A stretch of DNA of 64,000 nt, from assembly GCF_900603025.1 (NCBI RefSeq), contig NZ_LR026975.1:1302001-1366000 (forward strand), given 5' to 3'. Every line of letters begins with the position of its first letter. Position 1 is the first letter of the stretch. Of the stretch, positions 44,181-52,134 are shown one piece after another. The position numbers were made by a program, and so were the translations under genes. A model generated the notes under the pieces. That model did no database searches, was not told the DNA's origin, and was given only the letters and a program-made list of their open reading frames with translations. The DNA is from Mycolicibacterium hassiacum DSM 44199 (GTDB lineage Bacteria; Actinomycetota; Actinomycetes; Mycobacteriales; Mycobacteriaceae).

Positions 44181-45175
44181 GCAGCGAACTCCGCGGCCCT
44201 TTCGGCGGCGCGCACGTGCAGTCCGCGTTCGGTGAGGTAGGTCGCGAAACCGCTCGGCGCGCCGGGGGACAGCGCCAGCACCGCACGCCCGACCGCCACC
44301 CCGCGGATCGACTCCACGCTGGCCGACAGCACGTCGACACGCACCCCGGACAGGCCCGGCGCGGTGTGAACCGCGGTCAGCCAGTCCAGCGGCACCGACC
44401 GCGAGGCGTAGGAGACCTCCCACACCTCGGCGTCGGGGGGTGCCGGCACCGCCGGCCGGTCTGGAAGCAGCTCGTGGGCCAGCGCCGACGCTGGGTCGAG
44501 GATCACCTCCTCCACCCGACCGTGCTCGACGATCCGGCCGCCCTCCAGACGGGCCACCGAATCGGCGATTTCGCGCACCACCTCCATCTCGTGGGTGATG
44601 AGGATGATCGACAGCCCGTACTCGTCGCGCAGGTGACCGAGCAGCTCCAGGATCGACCTGGTCGTCGCCGGGTCGAGACCCGAGGTGGCCTCGTCGGAGA
44701 GCAGGTTGGCCGGTCCCAGCGCCAGCGCCCGGGCGATGCCGACCCGCTGTTTCTGCCCGCCGGACAGTTGGGCGGGGTAGAAGTCGCGCCGGTCGGCCAG
44801 CCCCACCCGTTCCAGCAGTTCGGTGACCCGCTTGTCGATGGACTCCGGGGTGGCGTGCAGGTATTCCATTGGCAGCGCTACGTTCTGGGCCACGGTTCGG
44901 CGCCGCAGCAGCGGCGCGGACTGGAAGATCACCCCGATCCGGCGGCGTGCGGCCACCAGTTCGGCGCCGTCGAGTCGGGTGAAGTCCTGGCCGTCGACCC
45001 GCACCGTGCCGCTGGTGGGCCGCTCCAAGAAGCTCACGCATCGCGACAGCGTGCTCTTGCCCGCCCCGCTCGGGCCGACCACGGCGAGGATCTCGCCGCT
45101 GCCCACCGACAGGGACACGTCGTCGAGCACGGTGCGCTCACCGAATCGCTTGGTCAGATTCTCGATCTCAATCAC
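44177..45175 (-). CDS. metN: MetN-type ABC transporter ATPase
   Basis: A 332-residue ATPase: Walker [10 protein letters not shown] (34-42), signature [15 protein letters not shown], Walker [14 protein letters not shown] and the switch His in [11 protein letters not shown] ~80-residue C-terminal NIL-like domain follows, where MetN senses its substrate to inhibit transport. The Walker B reads [15 protein letters not shown] with SDE instead of CDE, a harmless variation. It is the first gene of the importer operon and diverges from the second LLM gene. Confidence 0.92.
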   Translation of the reverse strand: MIEIENLTKRFGERTVLDDVSLSVGSGEILAVVGPSGAGKSTLSRCVSFLERPTSGTVRVDGQDFTRLDGAELVAARRRIGVIFQSAPLLRRRTVAQNVALPMEYLHATPESIDKRVTELLERVGLADRRDFYPAQLSGGQKQRVGIARALALGPANLLSDEATSGLDPATTRSILELLGHLRDEYGLSIILITHEMEVVREIADSVARLEGGRIVEHGRVEEVILDPASALAHELLPDRPAVPAPPDAEVWEVSYASRSVPLDWLTAVHTAPGLSGVRVDVLSASVESIRGVAVGRAVLALSPGAPSGFATYLTERGLHVRAAERAAEFAA

Positions 45176-45480
45176 AAAGATCCGCTTTCGTAGTCGGGGA
45201 TCAAACCCTTTGACAGACAGCGGCAGACCGTAGGAGAGCGGCGCAGCGCCGGTACACGGTATTGATCGTGATGAGCAAAAGACCTGCTGCGGGAATAGAT
45301 TCCCGGCGCGTGAATTCGATCAGCGTGGTTCGAAACCTTTTCGTCGCCGGTGCGAGCGGCGATGCTGCAGCGGGGTCGACCGACGGTGCGAGGACGGCCG
45401 TTCGAGCCCGAGATCCAGCCCTTCGCCGAGGGAATCGTGCGGCGCCTGCGGCGCCGGTCGCAACGAACGGAGGTGGTGTC
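45176..45480. other. 305-bp divergent intergenic region, metN / LLM monooxygenase
   Basis: It holds the palindrome GGGAATAGATTCCC, two GC-rich hairpins (CGGCGCAGCGCCG near 45239 and GGCGCCTGCGGCGCC near 45448) and an AT-rich middle with ACCTTTTCG. ACGGAGG before ATG 45481 serves the plus-strand gene. No protein-coding sequence is supported in it. Confidence 0.6.
45291..45304. promoter_or_regulatory. Candidate operator in the metN/LLM divergent region
   Basis: Perfect 14-bp palindrome GGGAATAGATTCCC placed between the two divergent sulfur-acquisition transcription units. No regulator gene is adjacent, so the binding protein would be encoded elsewhere. Confidence 0.45.
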
Positions 45481-46578
45481 ATGACGCTGAAATTCCACTG
45501 GTACCTGCCCACGCACGGGGACACCACCACCGTCGCCGACAATCGCCTCGATGCGGCCACCCGGCTGCGCACCCATCTGCAGCCCACCCTGGAGAACCTC
45601 ACCGAACTGGGCCGGGTGGCCGAGGGTTACGGCTTCGAGGCGGTGCTGACCCCGACCGGCACCCACTGCGAGGACTCCTGGATCGCCACCGCGGCACTGG
45701 CGCAGCACACCGAGCGGCTGAAGTACCTGGTCGCGTTCCGGCCCGGGGTGCTCTCGCCGACGGCGGCGGCCCAGCAGGTCGGCACCTATCAGCGGTTCAC
45801 CGGCAACCGGCTGGCGCTCAACGTCGTCACCGGCGGCGACGACGACGAGATGCGCCGGTTCGGCGACTGGGCCGACAAGGCCGCCCGCTACCGGCGCACC
45901 GGCGAGTTCCTGACCGTGCTGCGCGGGCTGTGGAACAACCCCGAGTTCAGCTTCCACGGCGAGTTCTACCGGATCGAGCGCGCGGCACTGGCCTACCCGC
46001 TCGAACACGTTCCGACGATCTACTTCGGCGGCAGCTCGCCGGAGGCCATCGAGGTCGCCGCGCAGCACGCCGACGTCTACCTGACCTGGTGCGAGCCGCC
46101 CGAGCAGGTCGCCGAGAAGATCGAGCGGGTGCGCGCCGCCGCGGCCCGGCACGGCCGCACCCTGCGCTACGGGGTGCGCCTGCACACGGTGGCCCGGCCC
46201 ACCGCCGAGGAGGCCTGGCAGCGGGCCGCGGAGCTGATGACCGGGCTCACCCCCGAGGCGGTGCGCAGCGCCCACGAGCGCTACCTGGCCAGCGGCTCGG
46301 AGGGGCAGCGCCGGATGGCGGCGCTGACCAGCGGGGAGTTGGTCGGGGTGCGCGAGCTGGAGGTGCACCCCGGTCTGTGGGCCGGGCCCAGCCTGCTGCG
46401 TGACGGCGCGGGCACCGCGGCGGTCGGCTGCTACGCCGACGTTGCCGCGCTGTTCGGGGAGTACATCGAGGTCGGCGCCACCGAGTTCGTGCTGTCGGGC
46501 TATCCGCAGCGGGTGGAGATCCACCATGTCGGCAAGGGTGTGCTGCCGCTGTTCGCGCAGGCCCCCGCCGGGGTCTGA
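45481..46578 (+). CDS. LLM-class flavin-dependent monooxygenase, SsuD-like
   Basis: A 365-residue monooxygenase starting TLKFHWYLPTHGDTTTV, close in style to alkanesulfonate monooxygenase SsuD. It has HTERLKYLVAFRPGVLSPTAAAQQ (split near 80-100), NRLALNVVTGGDDDEMRRFGDW and YFGGSSPEAIEVAAQHADVYLTW. SsuD uses FMNH2 and O2 to split sulfite from alkanesulfonates. The ATG has CGGAGG 7 bp upstream. Divergence from the importer operon implies shared control. The substrate is probably a sulfonate, not proven. Confidence 0.9.
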   Translation: MTLKFHWYLPTHGDTTTVADNRLDAATRLRTHLQPTLENLTELGRVAEGYGFEAVLTPTGTHCEDSWIATAALAQHTERLKYLVAFRPGVLSPTAAAQQVGTYQRFTGNRLALNVVTGGDDDEMRRFGDWADKAARYRRTGEFLTVLRGLWNNPEFSFHGEFYRIERAALAYPLEHVPTIYFGGSSPEAIEVAAQHADVYLTWCEPPEQVAEKIERVRAAAARHGRTLRYGVRLHTVARPTAEEAWQRAAELMTGLTPEAVRSAHERYLASGSEGQRRMAALTSGELVGVRELEVHPGLWAGPSLLRDGAGTAAVGCYADVAALFGEYIEVGATEFVLSGYPQRVEIHHVGKGVLPLFAQAPAGV

Positions 46579-46596
46579 GGTCGCGCCCTCATCCGG

Positions 46597-46654
46597 CGAG
46601 CAGACGCGAGCACCCCTACCGAGGGCCGGATTCGGGGGTGGACGCGTCTGCTCG
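46597..46654. repeat. Dispersed palindromic element, copy C
   Basis: The arms CGAGCAGACGCGAGCACCCC (46597-46616) and 46635-46654 pair with 2 mismatches around an 18-nt loop. It lies in the 86-bp gap between the convergent LLM and PemK-like genes. Confidence 0.85.
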
Positions 46655-46664
46655 CGGGGGTTGG

Positions 46665-47243
46665 TCAGCTCCAGCGGTACTCGGCGCGCAGCCGCGCGGC
46701 GACCAGCTCGAACCGCTGGCGGTCCAGGATCGCGCCCTCGCGGCGGATGCCCTCCTCGGGGACGTCGAGCACGCGGTCCAGCCGCACGAAGCTCTCGCGG
46801 CCGTCGTAGTCCCAGCTGCCGCGGCCGATGCTCACCCAGTTCGGGTCGTCGCGGCGGTGCTCCTGGCTGGACAGCATCAGGCCCAGCAGGATGTCGTGGT
46901 CGCGCCCGACCACCAGCACCGGCCGGTCCTTGCCCTGCGTCGGGTCGTCCTCGTAGGCCACCCAGGTCCACACGATCTCACCCGGGTCGGCGCGTCCGTC
47001 GAGGTCAGGGGCGTAGACAATGCGGCGGGCGCGCCGTTCGGTGGGAACCAGCCGGCGGCTCACCGGACGGCCCGCCGGTATCGCCGGGGTGGTGTCGCCG
47101 GAGCCACCGGTGAGCGCCTCGAGGCCCAGCTGCAGTCCGCGCTGGAGGAGTTGCGACCCCTGCAGCTGGCGGACCAGCTTCGGCGCCTCGTTGAACACCA
47201 GGTTCTCCGCGAAACGTTGGAAGCTCTTCCAGGGCGGAGCCAT
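46665..47243 (-). CDS. PemK/MazF-like domain protein
   Basis: About 192 residues. The N-terminal ~80 residues are helical and basic. The C-terminal ~115 residues have the PemK-like pattern PGEIVWTWVAYEDDPTQGKDRPVLVVGR and SWDYDGRESFVRLDRVLDV. It is longer than classical MazF toxins and no antitoxin gene is next to it, so a toxin role is doubtful. It appears to match Rv2405, opposite to lepA. ATG 47243 is preferred because a TATGCT -10 element ends 7 nt upstream; ATG 47255 is the in-frame alternative. Confidence 0.75.
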   Translation of the reverse strand: MAPPWKSFQRFAENLVFNEAPKLVRQLQGSQLLQRGLQLGLEALTGGSGDTTPAIPAGRPVSRRLVPTERRARRIVYAPDLDGRADPGEIVWTWVAYEDDPTQGKDRPVLVVGRDHDILLGLMLSSQEHRRDDPNWVSIGRGSWDYDGRESFVRLDRVLDVPEEGIRREGAILDRQRFELVAARLRAEYRWS

Positions 47244-47250
47244 GTGGTCG

Positions 47251-47256
47251 AGCATA
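47251..47256 (-). promoter_or_regulatory. -10 element of the PemK-like gene
   Basis: TATGCT on the minus strand overlaps the outer ATG (47255) and stands 7 nt before ATG 47243, which favours leaderless initiation at 47243. No ribosome-binding site is visible for either start. Confidence 0.4.
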
Positions 47257-47302
47257 AGGCAGCGAACGCGCCCGCGATTGTGTCGATCGGTGCGCGGCTA
47301 GA

Positions 47303-47308
47303 TACCCT
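47303..47308 (+). promoter_or_regulatory. -10 element of lepA
   Basis: TACCCT about 50 bp upstream of the proposed ATC start, predicting a short 5' leader that includes the AGGAG ribosome-binding site. Confidence 0.35.
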
Positions 47309-47347
47309 GGTTAACACACTGTCGGTCCCTGTACCGCCCGGTTAATC

Positions 47348-47352
47348 AGGAG
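47348..47352 (+). promoter_or_regulatory. Shine-Dalgarno site that sets the lepA start
   Basis: AGGAG is followed after exactly 6 nt by ATC (47359). No ATG, GTG or TTG occurs in this frame between the stop at 47299 and the ATG at 47449, which lies inside the GTPase domain. The site therefore points to ATC as the start codon. Confidence 0.65.
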
Positions 47353-47358
47353 ATTCCC

Positions 47359-49203
47359 ATCAGCAGCTTCGCCGACAAGACGTTCACTGCGCCGGCGCAG
47401 ATTCGGAACTTCTGCATCATCGCCCACATCGACCACGGAAAGTCGACGTTGGCCGACCGGATGCTGCAGCTCACCGGCGTCGTCGATGAACGCACCATGC
47501 GCGCACAGTACCTCGACCGCATGGACATCGAGCGCGAGCGCGGCATCACGATCAAGGCCCAGAACGTGCGGCTGCCGTGGGAGGTCGACGGGCAGCAGTA
47601 CGTGCTGCACCTCATCGACACCCCCGGCCACGTCGACTTCACCTACGAGGTGTCGCGCGCCCTGGAGGCCTGCGAGGGCGCGATCCTGCTCGTCGACGCC
47701 GCCCAGGGCATCGAGGCGCAGACGCTGGCCAACCTGTACCTGGCGCTGGACCGGGACCTGCACATCATCCCGGTGCTCAACAAGATCGACCTGCCGGCGG
47801 CCGACCCGGACCGGTACTCGGCCGAACTCGCCCACATCATCGGCTGCGAACCGACCGACGTGCTGCGGGTCTCCGGCAAGACCGGCGAAGGGGTGCGCGA
47901 ACTGCTCGACGAGGTGGTCCGCCAGGTGCCGCCGCCCACCGGCGACCCGGACGCCCCGACCCGGGCGATGATCTTCGACTCGGTCTACGACACCTACCGC
48001 GGCGTGGTCACCTACGTCCGCGTCGTCGACGGGAAGATCATGCCGCGCGAGCGGATCGCGATGATGTCCACCGGCGCCACCCACGAACTGCTCGAGGTCG
48101 GGATCGTCTCGCCGGAGCCCAAGCCGTGCGCCGGGCTGGGCGTCGGCGAGGTGGGCTACCTCATCACCGGCGTGAAGGACGTGCGCCAGTCCAAGGTCGG
48201 CGACACCGTCACCACCGCCCGCAACGGCGCGGCCGAACCGTTGACCGGCTACCGCGAACCCAAACCGATGGTCTACGCCGGGCTGTACCCGGTGGACGGC
48301 TCGGACTACCCGGACCTGCGCGACGCGCTGGAGAAGCTGCAGCTCAACGACGCCGCGCTGACCTTCGAGCCGGAGACCTCGGCGGCCCTGGGCTTCGGCT
48401 TCCGGTGCGGGTTCCTCGGCCTGCTGCACATGGAGATCACCCGCGAGCGGCTGGAGCGGGAGTTCAACCTCGACCTGATCTCCACCGCCCCCAACGTGGT
48501 GTACCGGGTGATCCAGGACGACGGCACCGAGAAGATCGTCACCAACCCGTCGGACTGGCCGACCGGCAAGATCCGCACCGTCTACGAGCCGGTGGTCAAG
48601 ACCACGATCATCGCGCCGAGCGAGTTCATCGGCTCGATCATGGAGCTGTGCCAGTCCCGCCGCGGCGACCTGCAGGGCATGGACTACCTGTCGCCGGAGC
48701 GGGTCGAGATGCGCTACATCATGCCGCTCGGCGAGATCATCTTCGACTTCTTCGACTCGCTGAAGTCGCGCACCCGGGGCTACGCCAGCCTCGACTACGA
48801 GGAGGCCGGCGAGCGCGAGTCGCAGCTGGTCAAGGTCGACATCCTGCTGCAGGGCGAGCCGGTGGACGCGTTCAGCGCGATCGTGCACAAGGACGCGGCC
48901 TACACCTACGGCAACAAGATGACCACCAAGCTCAAGGAGCTCATCCCGCGCCAGCAGTTCGAGGTGCCGGTGCAGGCCGCGATCGGCTCGAAGATCATTG
49001 CCCGCGAGAACATCCGGGCGCTGCGCAAGGACGTGCTGGCCAAGTGCTACGGCGGTGACATCACCCGCAAGCGCAAGCTGCTCGAGAAGCAGAAGGAAGG
49101 CAAGAAGCGGATGAAGACGATCGGTCGGGTCGATGTGCCGCAGGAGGCGTTCGTTGCCGCGCTGTCCACCGACAGCGCCGCCGGCGACAAGGCCAGGAAA
49201 TGA
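47359..49203 (+). CDS. lepA: Elongation factor 4 (LepA), apparent ATC start
   Basis: The 614-residue translational GTPase back-translocates or rescues stalled ribosomes. G1 is AHIDHGKST (22-30), G2 region [11 protein letters not shown]3 DTPGH and G4 NKID. The C-terminal LepA-specific domain ends with [25 protein letters not shown] 47449 would remove G1, so translation must start earlier. The only well-placed codon is ATC 47359, 6 nt after AGGAG, giving [12 protein letters not shown], which matches the conserved mycobacterial N-terminus. CTG 47329 is the other, weaker option. The lipoprotein gene overlaps the stop as ATGA. Confidence 0.93.
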   Translation: MSSFADKTFTAPAQIRNFCIIAHIDHGKSTLADRMLQLTGVVDERTMRAQYLDRMDIERERGITIKAQNVRLPWEVDGQQYVLHLIDTPGHVDFTYEVSRALEACEGAILLVDAAQGIEAQTLANLYLALDRDLHIIPVLNKIDLPAADPDRYSAELAHIIGCEPTDVLRVSGKTGEGVRELLDEVVRQVPPPTGDPDAPTRAMIFDSVYDTYRGVVTYVRVVDGKIMPRERIAMMSTGATHELLEVGIVSPEPKPCAGLGVGEVGYLITGVKDVRQSKVGDTVTTARNGAAEPLTGYREPKPMVYAGLYPVDGSDYPDLRDALEKLQLNDAALTFEPETSAALGFGFRCGFLGLLHMEITRERLEREFNLDLISTAPNVVYRVIQDDGTEKIVTNPSDWPTGKIRTVYEPVVKTTIIAPSEFIGSIMELCQSRRGDLQGMDYLSPERVEMRYIMPLGEIIFDFFDSLKSRTRGYASLDYEEAGERESQLVKVDILLQGEPVDAFSAIVHKDAAYTYGNKMTTKLKELIPRQQFEVPVQAAIGSKIIARENIRALRKDVLAKCYGGDITRKRKLLEKQKEGKKRMKTIGRVDVPQEAFVAALSTDSAAGDKARK

Positions 49204-49976
49204 CCTCGCCCGGTGCGCGCGGGCGGCGTACCGCCGTCGCGGCCCTGACCCTGGTGCTGGGGCTGCTGGCCGCCGGCTGCACCACGGTGACCCAGGGCAA
49301 CGGCCGGTCGGCGCCCGGGCTGACCTTGGGCCCGCTCGAGGGGGCGCTGCTCTACGACGTGCTGCCGACCGAAGCGGACATGGACGACATCCTCGACTCG
49401 CCATTGCGGGAGGATTCCGAGGGCGAGTTGTCGGGCGGGGTCGACGACATGCCCGACGGTCTGAACTCCGAGAGGCGGGCGTCGCCGCACCGCTGCGTCA
49501 CGGCCATAGCGCCGATTCAGCGCTCGATGTACGTCGATACCGACGCGACCGAGTTCGCATCCCGCAAGTGGCGGCTCCCCAAGGGGGAGAAGGGCGACAT
49601 CATGGGCGTTCACGCGGCGGTCGTGGTGTTCCCGGACCACGCCGCGGCCAGCGCCGCCTACGACGAGTTCGTCAAGGACTGGCAGGACTGTGACGGTGAC
49701 ACGGTGCGCCTCGGGCAGCTGAGTGAGCGGGACCACTTCGTCGAGAAGATCAACGATGTGCGCCAGAACAAGGCCGTCGCGGTCGCCGACATCCTGACCT
49801 CACAACCGTCGACGTCGATTTCCTGGCGGCGGCAGCGCGCCCTGGCCGTCCGGGCGAACTGCCTGATCGAGGTCGACGTCTCGTACTACAGCGACAAACG
49901 CCCGCCGTCGGACCTGCAGGACGCCGCGGCTCAGGTGGCGGACTTCATGCTGGACCGCATCACCGACGTGGGCTGA
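49200..49976 (+). CDS. lppR: Lipoprotein LppR-like, PknH-type sensor domain
   Basis: A 258-residue exported lipoprotein: basic N-terminus [11 protein letters not shown], hydrophobic core and lipobox LAAGC (near 23-27). The mature part has a PknH-like extracellular sensor fold with two pairs of cysteines (in [22 protein letters not shown]), as in mycobacterial PknH_C domain lipoproteins. It is translationally coupled to lepA (ATGA), the position of lppR (Rv2403c) in M. tuberculosis. Ligand unknown; acts outside the cytoplasmic membrane. Confidence 0.85.
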   Translation: MTSPGARGRRTAVAALTLVLGLLAAGCTTVTQGNGRSAPGLTLGPLEGALLYDVLPTEADMDDILDSPLREDSEGELSGGVDDMPDGLNSERRASPHRCVTAIAPIQRSMYVDTDATEFASRKWRLPKGEKGDIMGVHAAVVVFPDHAAASAAYDEFVKDWQDCDGDTVRLGQLSERDHFVEKINDVRQNKAVAVADILTSQPSTSISWRRQRALAVRANCLIEVDVSYYSDKRPPSDLQDAAAQVADFMLDRITDVG

Positions 49977-50064
49977 GTCCCTGTGGCCTCGTTACGTCAA
50001 TCGCGCCTCACGGGTAACAACGACGTGCTATCGATGTGAGTACGTGACGACGAAGGAGACCGGA

Positions 50065-50835
50065 GTGCGGCAACCACCGACGGCGAACGCCGGGCGGCGC
50101 GGGCTGCCCACCTGCGCGGTCGTCGCCGGCGCCGTGCTCGCCGGGGCGCTGACCGGGTGCTCGACGACGGTCCACGAGCCGCCGGTCGTCCGCATCGAAC
50201 CGGCTGTCGCGCCGAGTCCGGCCCGGCCGCTGGCGCCGGCACTGCCCACCTCCGACGAACTGGCCGCCGTGCTGGGGATCCCGGGCCTCACCGCGCCTGT
50301 GGTGGAAGGCGGCGCGGACGCCCTGCTGGCCGGTGTCGGCGAGTCCGACGCCGCGCCTGCCGAGTGCGTCGGCCCCGCCTACCGGTTGCAACGCACCGTC
50401 TATGCCCCCGCCCCGGTACGCGGGGTGGCCACCGAGTCCTGGGTGGGCGCACCGATCGGACCGCAGGCGGACGCGCCGACACCCGAGGCGCCGTCGCTGT
50501 CCGGCTACTTCGGGGTGGTCCGGTTCGACACCCCGGCCGACGCCCAGGCGTTCTTCGCCGCCGCGGCGGATGCCTGGAATCGGTGCAACGGCCAGACCGT
50601 GGTGTTGCAGCAGCCCGGGCTCGGTACGCAGGGCGTCAGCCGCATCACCGACGTCACGGTCGACGACACCGTCGTCTCGGCGGTGGTGCTGCGCGACGGG
50701 GGCACCGCGATGCAGCGCGCCCTGGGCGTGGCGGGTGACAGCGTGGTCGACGTCGAACTCGCCGGTGCCCAGGCCGGTGAACCCGCGTCGGGTGCCGTCG
50801 CGGTGGCCGAGCTGATGTTGCGCAAGGCCGGCTAG
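50065..50835 (+). CDS. Second PknH-type sensor-domain lipoprotein
   Basis: A 256-residue lipoprotein with a basic start, hydrophobic helix and lipobox LTGC (ALTGCSTTV). A Pro/Ala-rich linker leads to a PknH_C-like domain with conserved cysteines in PAECVGPAY and WNRCNGQTV, and SGYFGVVRFDTPADAQAFF. GTG 50065 is preferred because AAGGAG lies 6 nt upstream; GTG 50044 would place the ribosome-binding site inside the gene. It is a likely paralogue of the preceding lipoprotein (88 bp upstream), though clearly diverged. Confidence 0.8.
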   Translation: MRQPPTANAGRRGLPTCAVVAGAVLAGALTGCSTTVHEPPVVRIEPAVAPSPARPLAPALPTSDELAAVLGIPGLTAPVVEGGADALLAGVGESDAAPAECVGPAYRLQRTVYAPAPVRGVATESWVGAPIGPQADAPTPEAPSLSGYFGVVRFDTPADAQAFFAAAADAWNRCNGQTVVLQQPGLGTQGVSRITDVTVDDTVVSAVVLRDGGTAMQRALGVAGDSVVDVELAGAQAGEPASGAVAVAELMLRKAG

Positions 50836-51195
50836 CTAGCGGCAGCAGTCCGGATCGAGGACGGCGCATAACGCGCTGAGTGCCGACCGGTCGGCGCTGT
50901 GATAGACACTCATGCCGCGCCGTTCGGATTTCACGAACCCGGCCCTGCGGAGCTGGGTCAGGTGATGGCTGACGGTCGATTCGCTCAGCCCCAGCTGGTC
51001 GGCCAACTCGCCTCCTGTTCGTCCGGTGGGTGGGGATGTGAACAACAGCGACATGATCCGGACCCGGGCGGGATCGGCGAGCGCCTTCAACCTCAGCGCG
51101 ATCTGAAGCGCGTCGTCGTCCGAGATCGGCCCGGCCGCAACGGGTGCGCAACAGACCGGCGTGGTGGTGTCGATGCTCGGCAGGGTTTTGGGCAT
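50836..51195 (-). CDS. arsR: ArsR/SmtB-family metalloid-responsive repressor
   Basis: A 119-residue winged-helix repressor: LRLKALADPARVRIMSLL then GGELADQLGLSESTVSHHLTQLRRAGFVKSERRG. A vicinal pair C15-C16 near the N-terminus matches the arsenic-binding pair of actinobacterial ArsR1-type repressors. The third Cys usually present in the loop before the HTH is absent. A C-terminal CC (117-118) and C111 may take over. It is divergent from the cadI/arsI-like gene, with two palindromic half-site elements between, so arsenic, antimony or cadmium control of both is likely. Confidence 0.88.
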   Translation of the reverse strand: MPKTLPSIDTTTPVCCAPVAAGPISDDDALQIALRLKALADPARVRIMSLLFTSPPTGRTGGELADQLGLSESTVSHHLTQLRRAGFVKSERRGMSVYHSADRSALSALCAVLDPDCCR

Positions 51196-51220
51196 ATCAC
51201 CATGATGCCACCTTCTTGAC

Positions 51221-51279
51221 ATATATCGAAAAGGTGTGACACCCTCGAGCATGTCATGTTTCGATATATATCGAAAAGG
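51221..51279. promoter_or_regulatory. ArsR operator region
   Basis: TTTCGATATATATCGAAA (51259-51276) is a perfect 18-bp palindrome. The half-site ATATATCGAAAAGG also occurs at 51221-51234, 45 bp from its copy at 51266-51279, so there are two sites in the arsR/cadI divergent gap, 94 bp long. Confidence 0.75.
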
Positions 51280-51289
51280 GGTTGGGGTC

Positions 51290-51697
51290 ATGTCGCGAGT
51301 CCAGTTGGCGCTGAATGTCGACGATCTCGATCAAGCCGTCGCGTTCTACTCGGCGCTGTTCGGCGTTGAACCCACGAAGCTCAAGGATGGGTACGCCAAC
51401 TTCGCGATCGCCGAGCCGCCACTGAAGTTGGTGCTGATCGAGAATCCCGGGGCGGGCGGGTCCGTCAACCACCTCGGTGTCGAGGTCGAGAGCAGTGACC
51501 GGGTGCGGTCCGAGACCGACCGACTCGGCGCCTCCGGGTTGGTCACCGACCCGGAACTCAATACCACCTGCTGTTACGCCACCCAGGACAAGGTCTGGGT
51601 CACCGGGCCTTCCGGTGAGAAGTGGGAGATCTACACGGTGCTCGCCGATTCGGAGACGTTCGGCTCATCGACCGACACCGCCGGGTGTCGCTGCTGA
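51290..51697 (+). CDS. CadI/ArsI-family vicinal oxygen chelate protein (possible C-As lyase)
   Basis: A 135-residue glyoxalase/VOC-fold protein beginning SRVQLALNVDDLDQAVAFYS. Candidate Fe/metal ligands Q5, H61 and E113 and a vicinal pair C94-C95 (NTTCCYA) are visible. ArsI C-As lyases, which demethylate trivalent organoarsenicals, have such a Cys pair and metal triad, whereas the family is often annotated as cadmium-induced CadI. Divergent arsR and the operator favour a metalloid-linked role. The last residues (AGCRC) add two more cysteines. It overlaps the convergent ANTAR gene by 33 bp. Confidence 0.87.
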   Translation: MSRVQLALNVDDLDQAVAFYSALFGVEPTKLKDGYANFAIAEPPLKLVLIENPGAGGSVNHLGVEVESSDRVRSETDRLGASGLVTDPELNTTCCYATQDKVWVTGPSGEKWEIYTVLADSETFGSSTDTAGCRC

Positions 51698-52030
51698 CGG
51701 TTCCGTCGGGCGGCTGCCGCGGCGTTCGATCAACTCGCCCCACGCCGTGAACGCGTCGACATCGGCGCCGGTCGTGGTGGCGGTCCCGCTCGCCAGGGCC
51801 ACCAGGCCCGTGGCGATCCGGCCGAGCCCGATGCCGGTGCGGTGAACGACGTGCACCAGTTCGGCGAACGCCTCGTCCGTGGAACAGCCGCGCAGGCCCA
51901 CCAGCACACCGATGGCGGTGTCGATCACCTTCCGCGAGGTGTCGTGGGCCTGCCGGCTGTGGTAGCTCATGTCCGCCAGCATGACCGGTGCGGCCCCGCC
52001 GGCCGAGATTTCGGCGCACGCTGATTTCAC
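51665..52030 (-). CDS. ANTAR-domain protein
   Basis: About 121 residues. The C-terminal two-thirds carry an ANTAR RNA-binding domain: RKVIDTAIGVLVGLRGCSTDEAFAEL then the aromatic-poor third helix region HVVHRTGIGLGRIATGLVALA. ANTAR proteins bind tandem hairpins in nascent RNA to prevent termination. No GAF, PAS or receiver domain is attached, so input is unclear. GTG 52030 was taken as start; ATG 51982 and ATG 51970 are possible. It is divergent from the 2OG oxygenase gene. Confidence 0.65.
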   Translation of the reverse strand: MKSACAEISAGGAAPVMLADMSYHSRQAHDTSRKVIDTAIGVLVGLRGCSTDEAFAELVHVVHRTGIGLGRIATGLVALASGTATTTGADVDAFTAWGELIERRGSRPTEPSAATPGGVGR

Positions 52031-52134
52031 GGCGCCCGAGCGGCGAAATCCGGGCGGACACCGGTTGAAAGGTTTGTGCACACCCGTGCATCGTCGGTGA
52101 ACCCGGCTGGCCGCGCCGGCCACCGACGCCGACA

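Noticed and set aside
46665..47243. Toxin of a complete toxin-antitoxin pair
   Set aside because: The PemK-like domain is present but no small antitoxin gene flanks it, and the gene is part of the conserved lepA neighbourhood.
47449..49203. lepA starting at ATG 47449
   Set aside because: It would remove the G1/P-loop AHIDHGKST that every LepA has and leaves a good AGGAG site unused.
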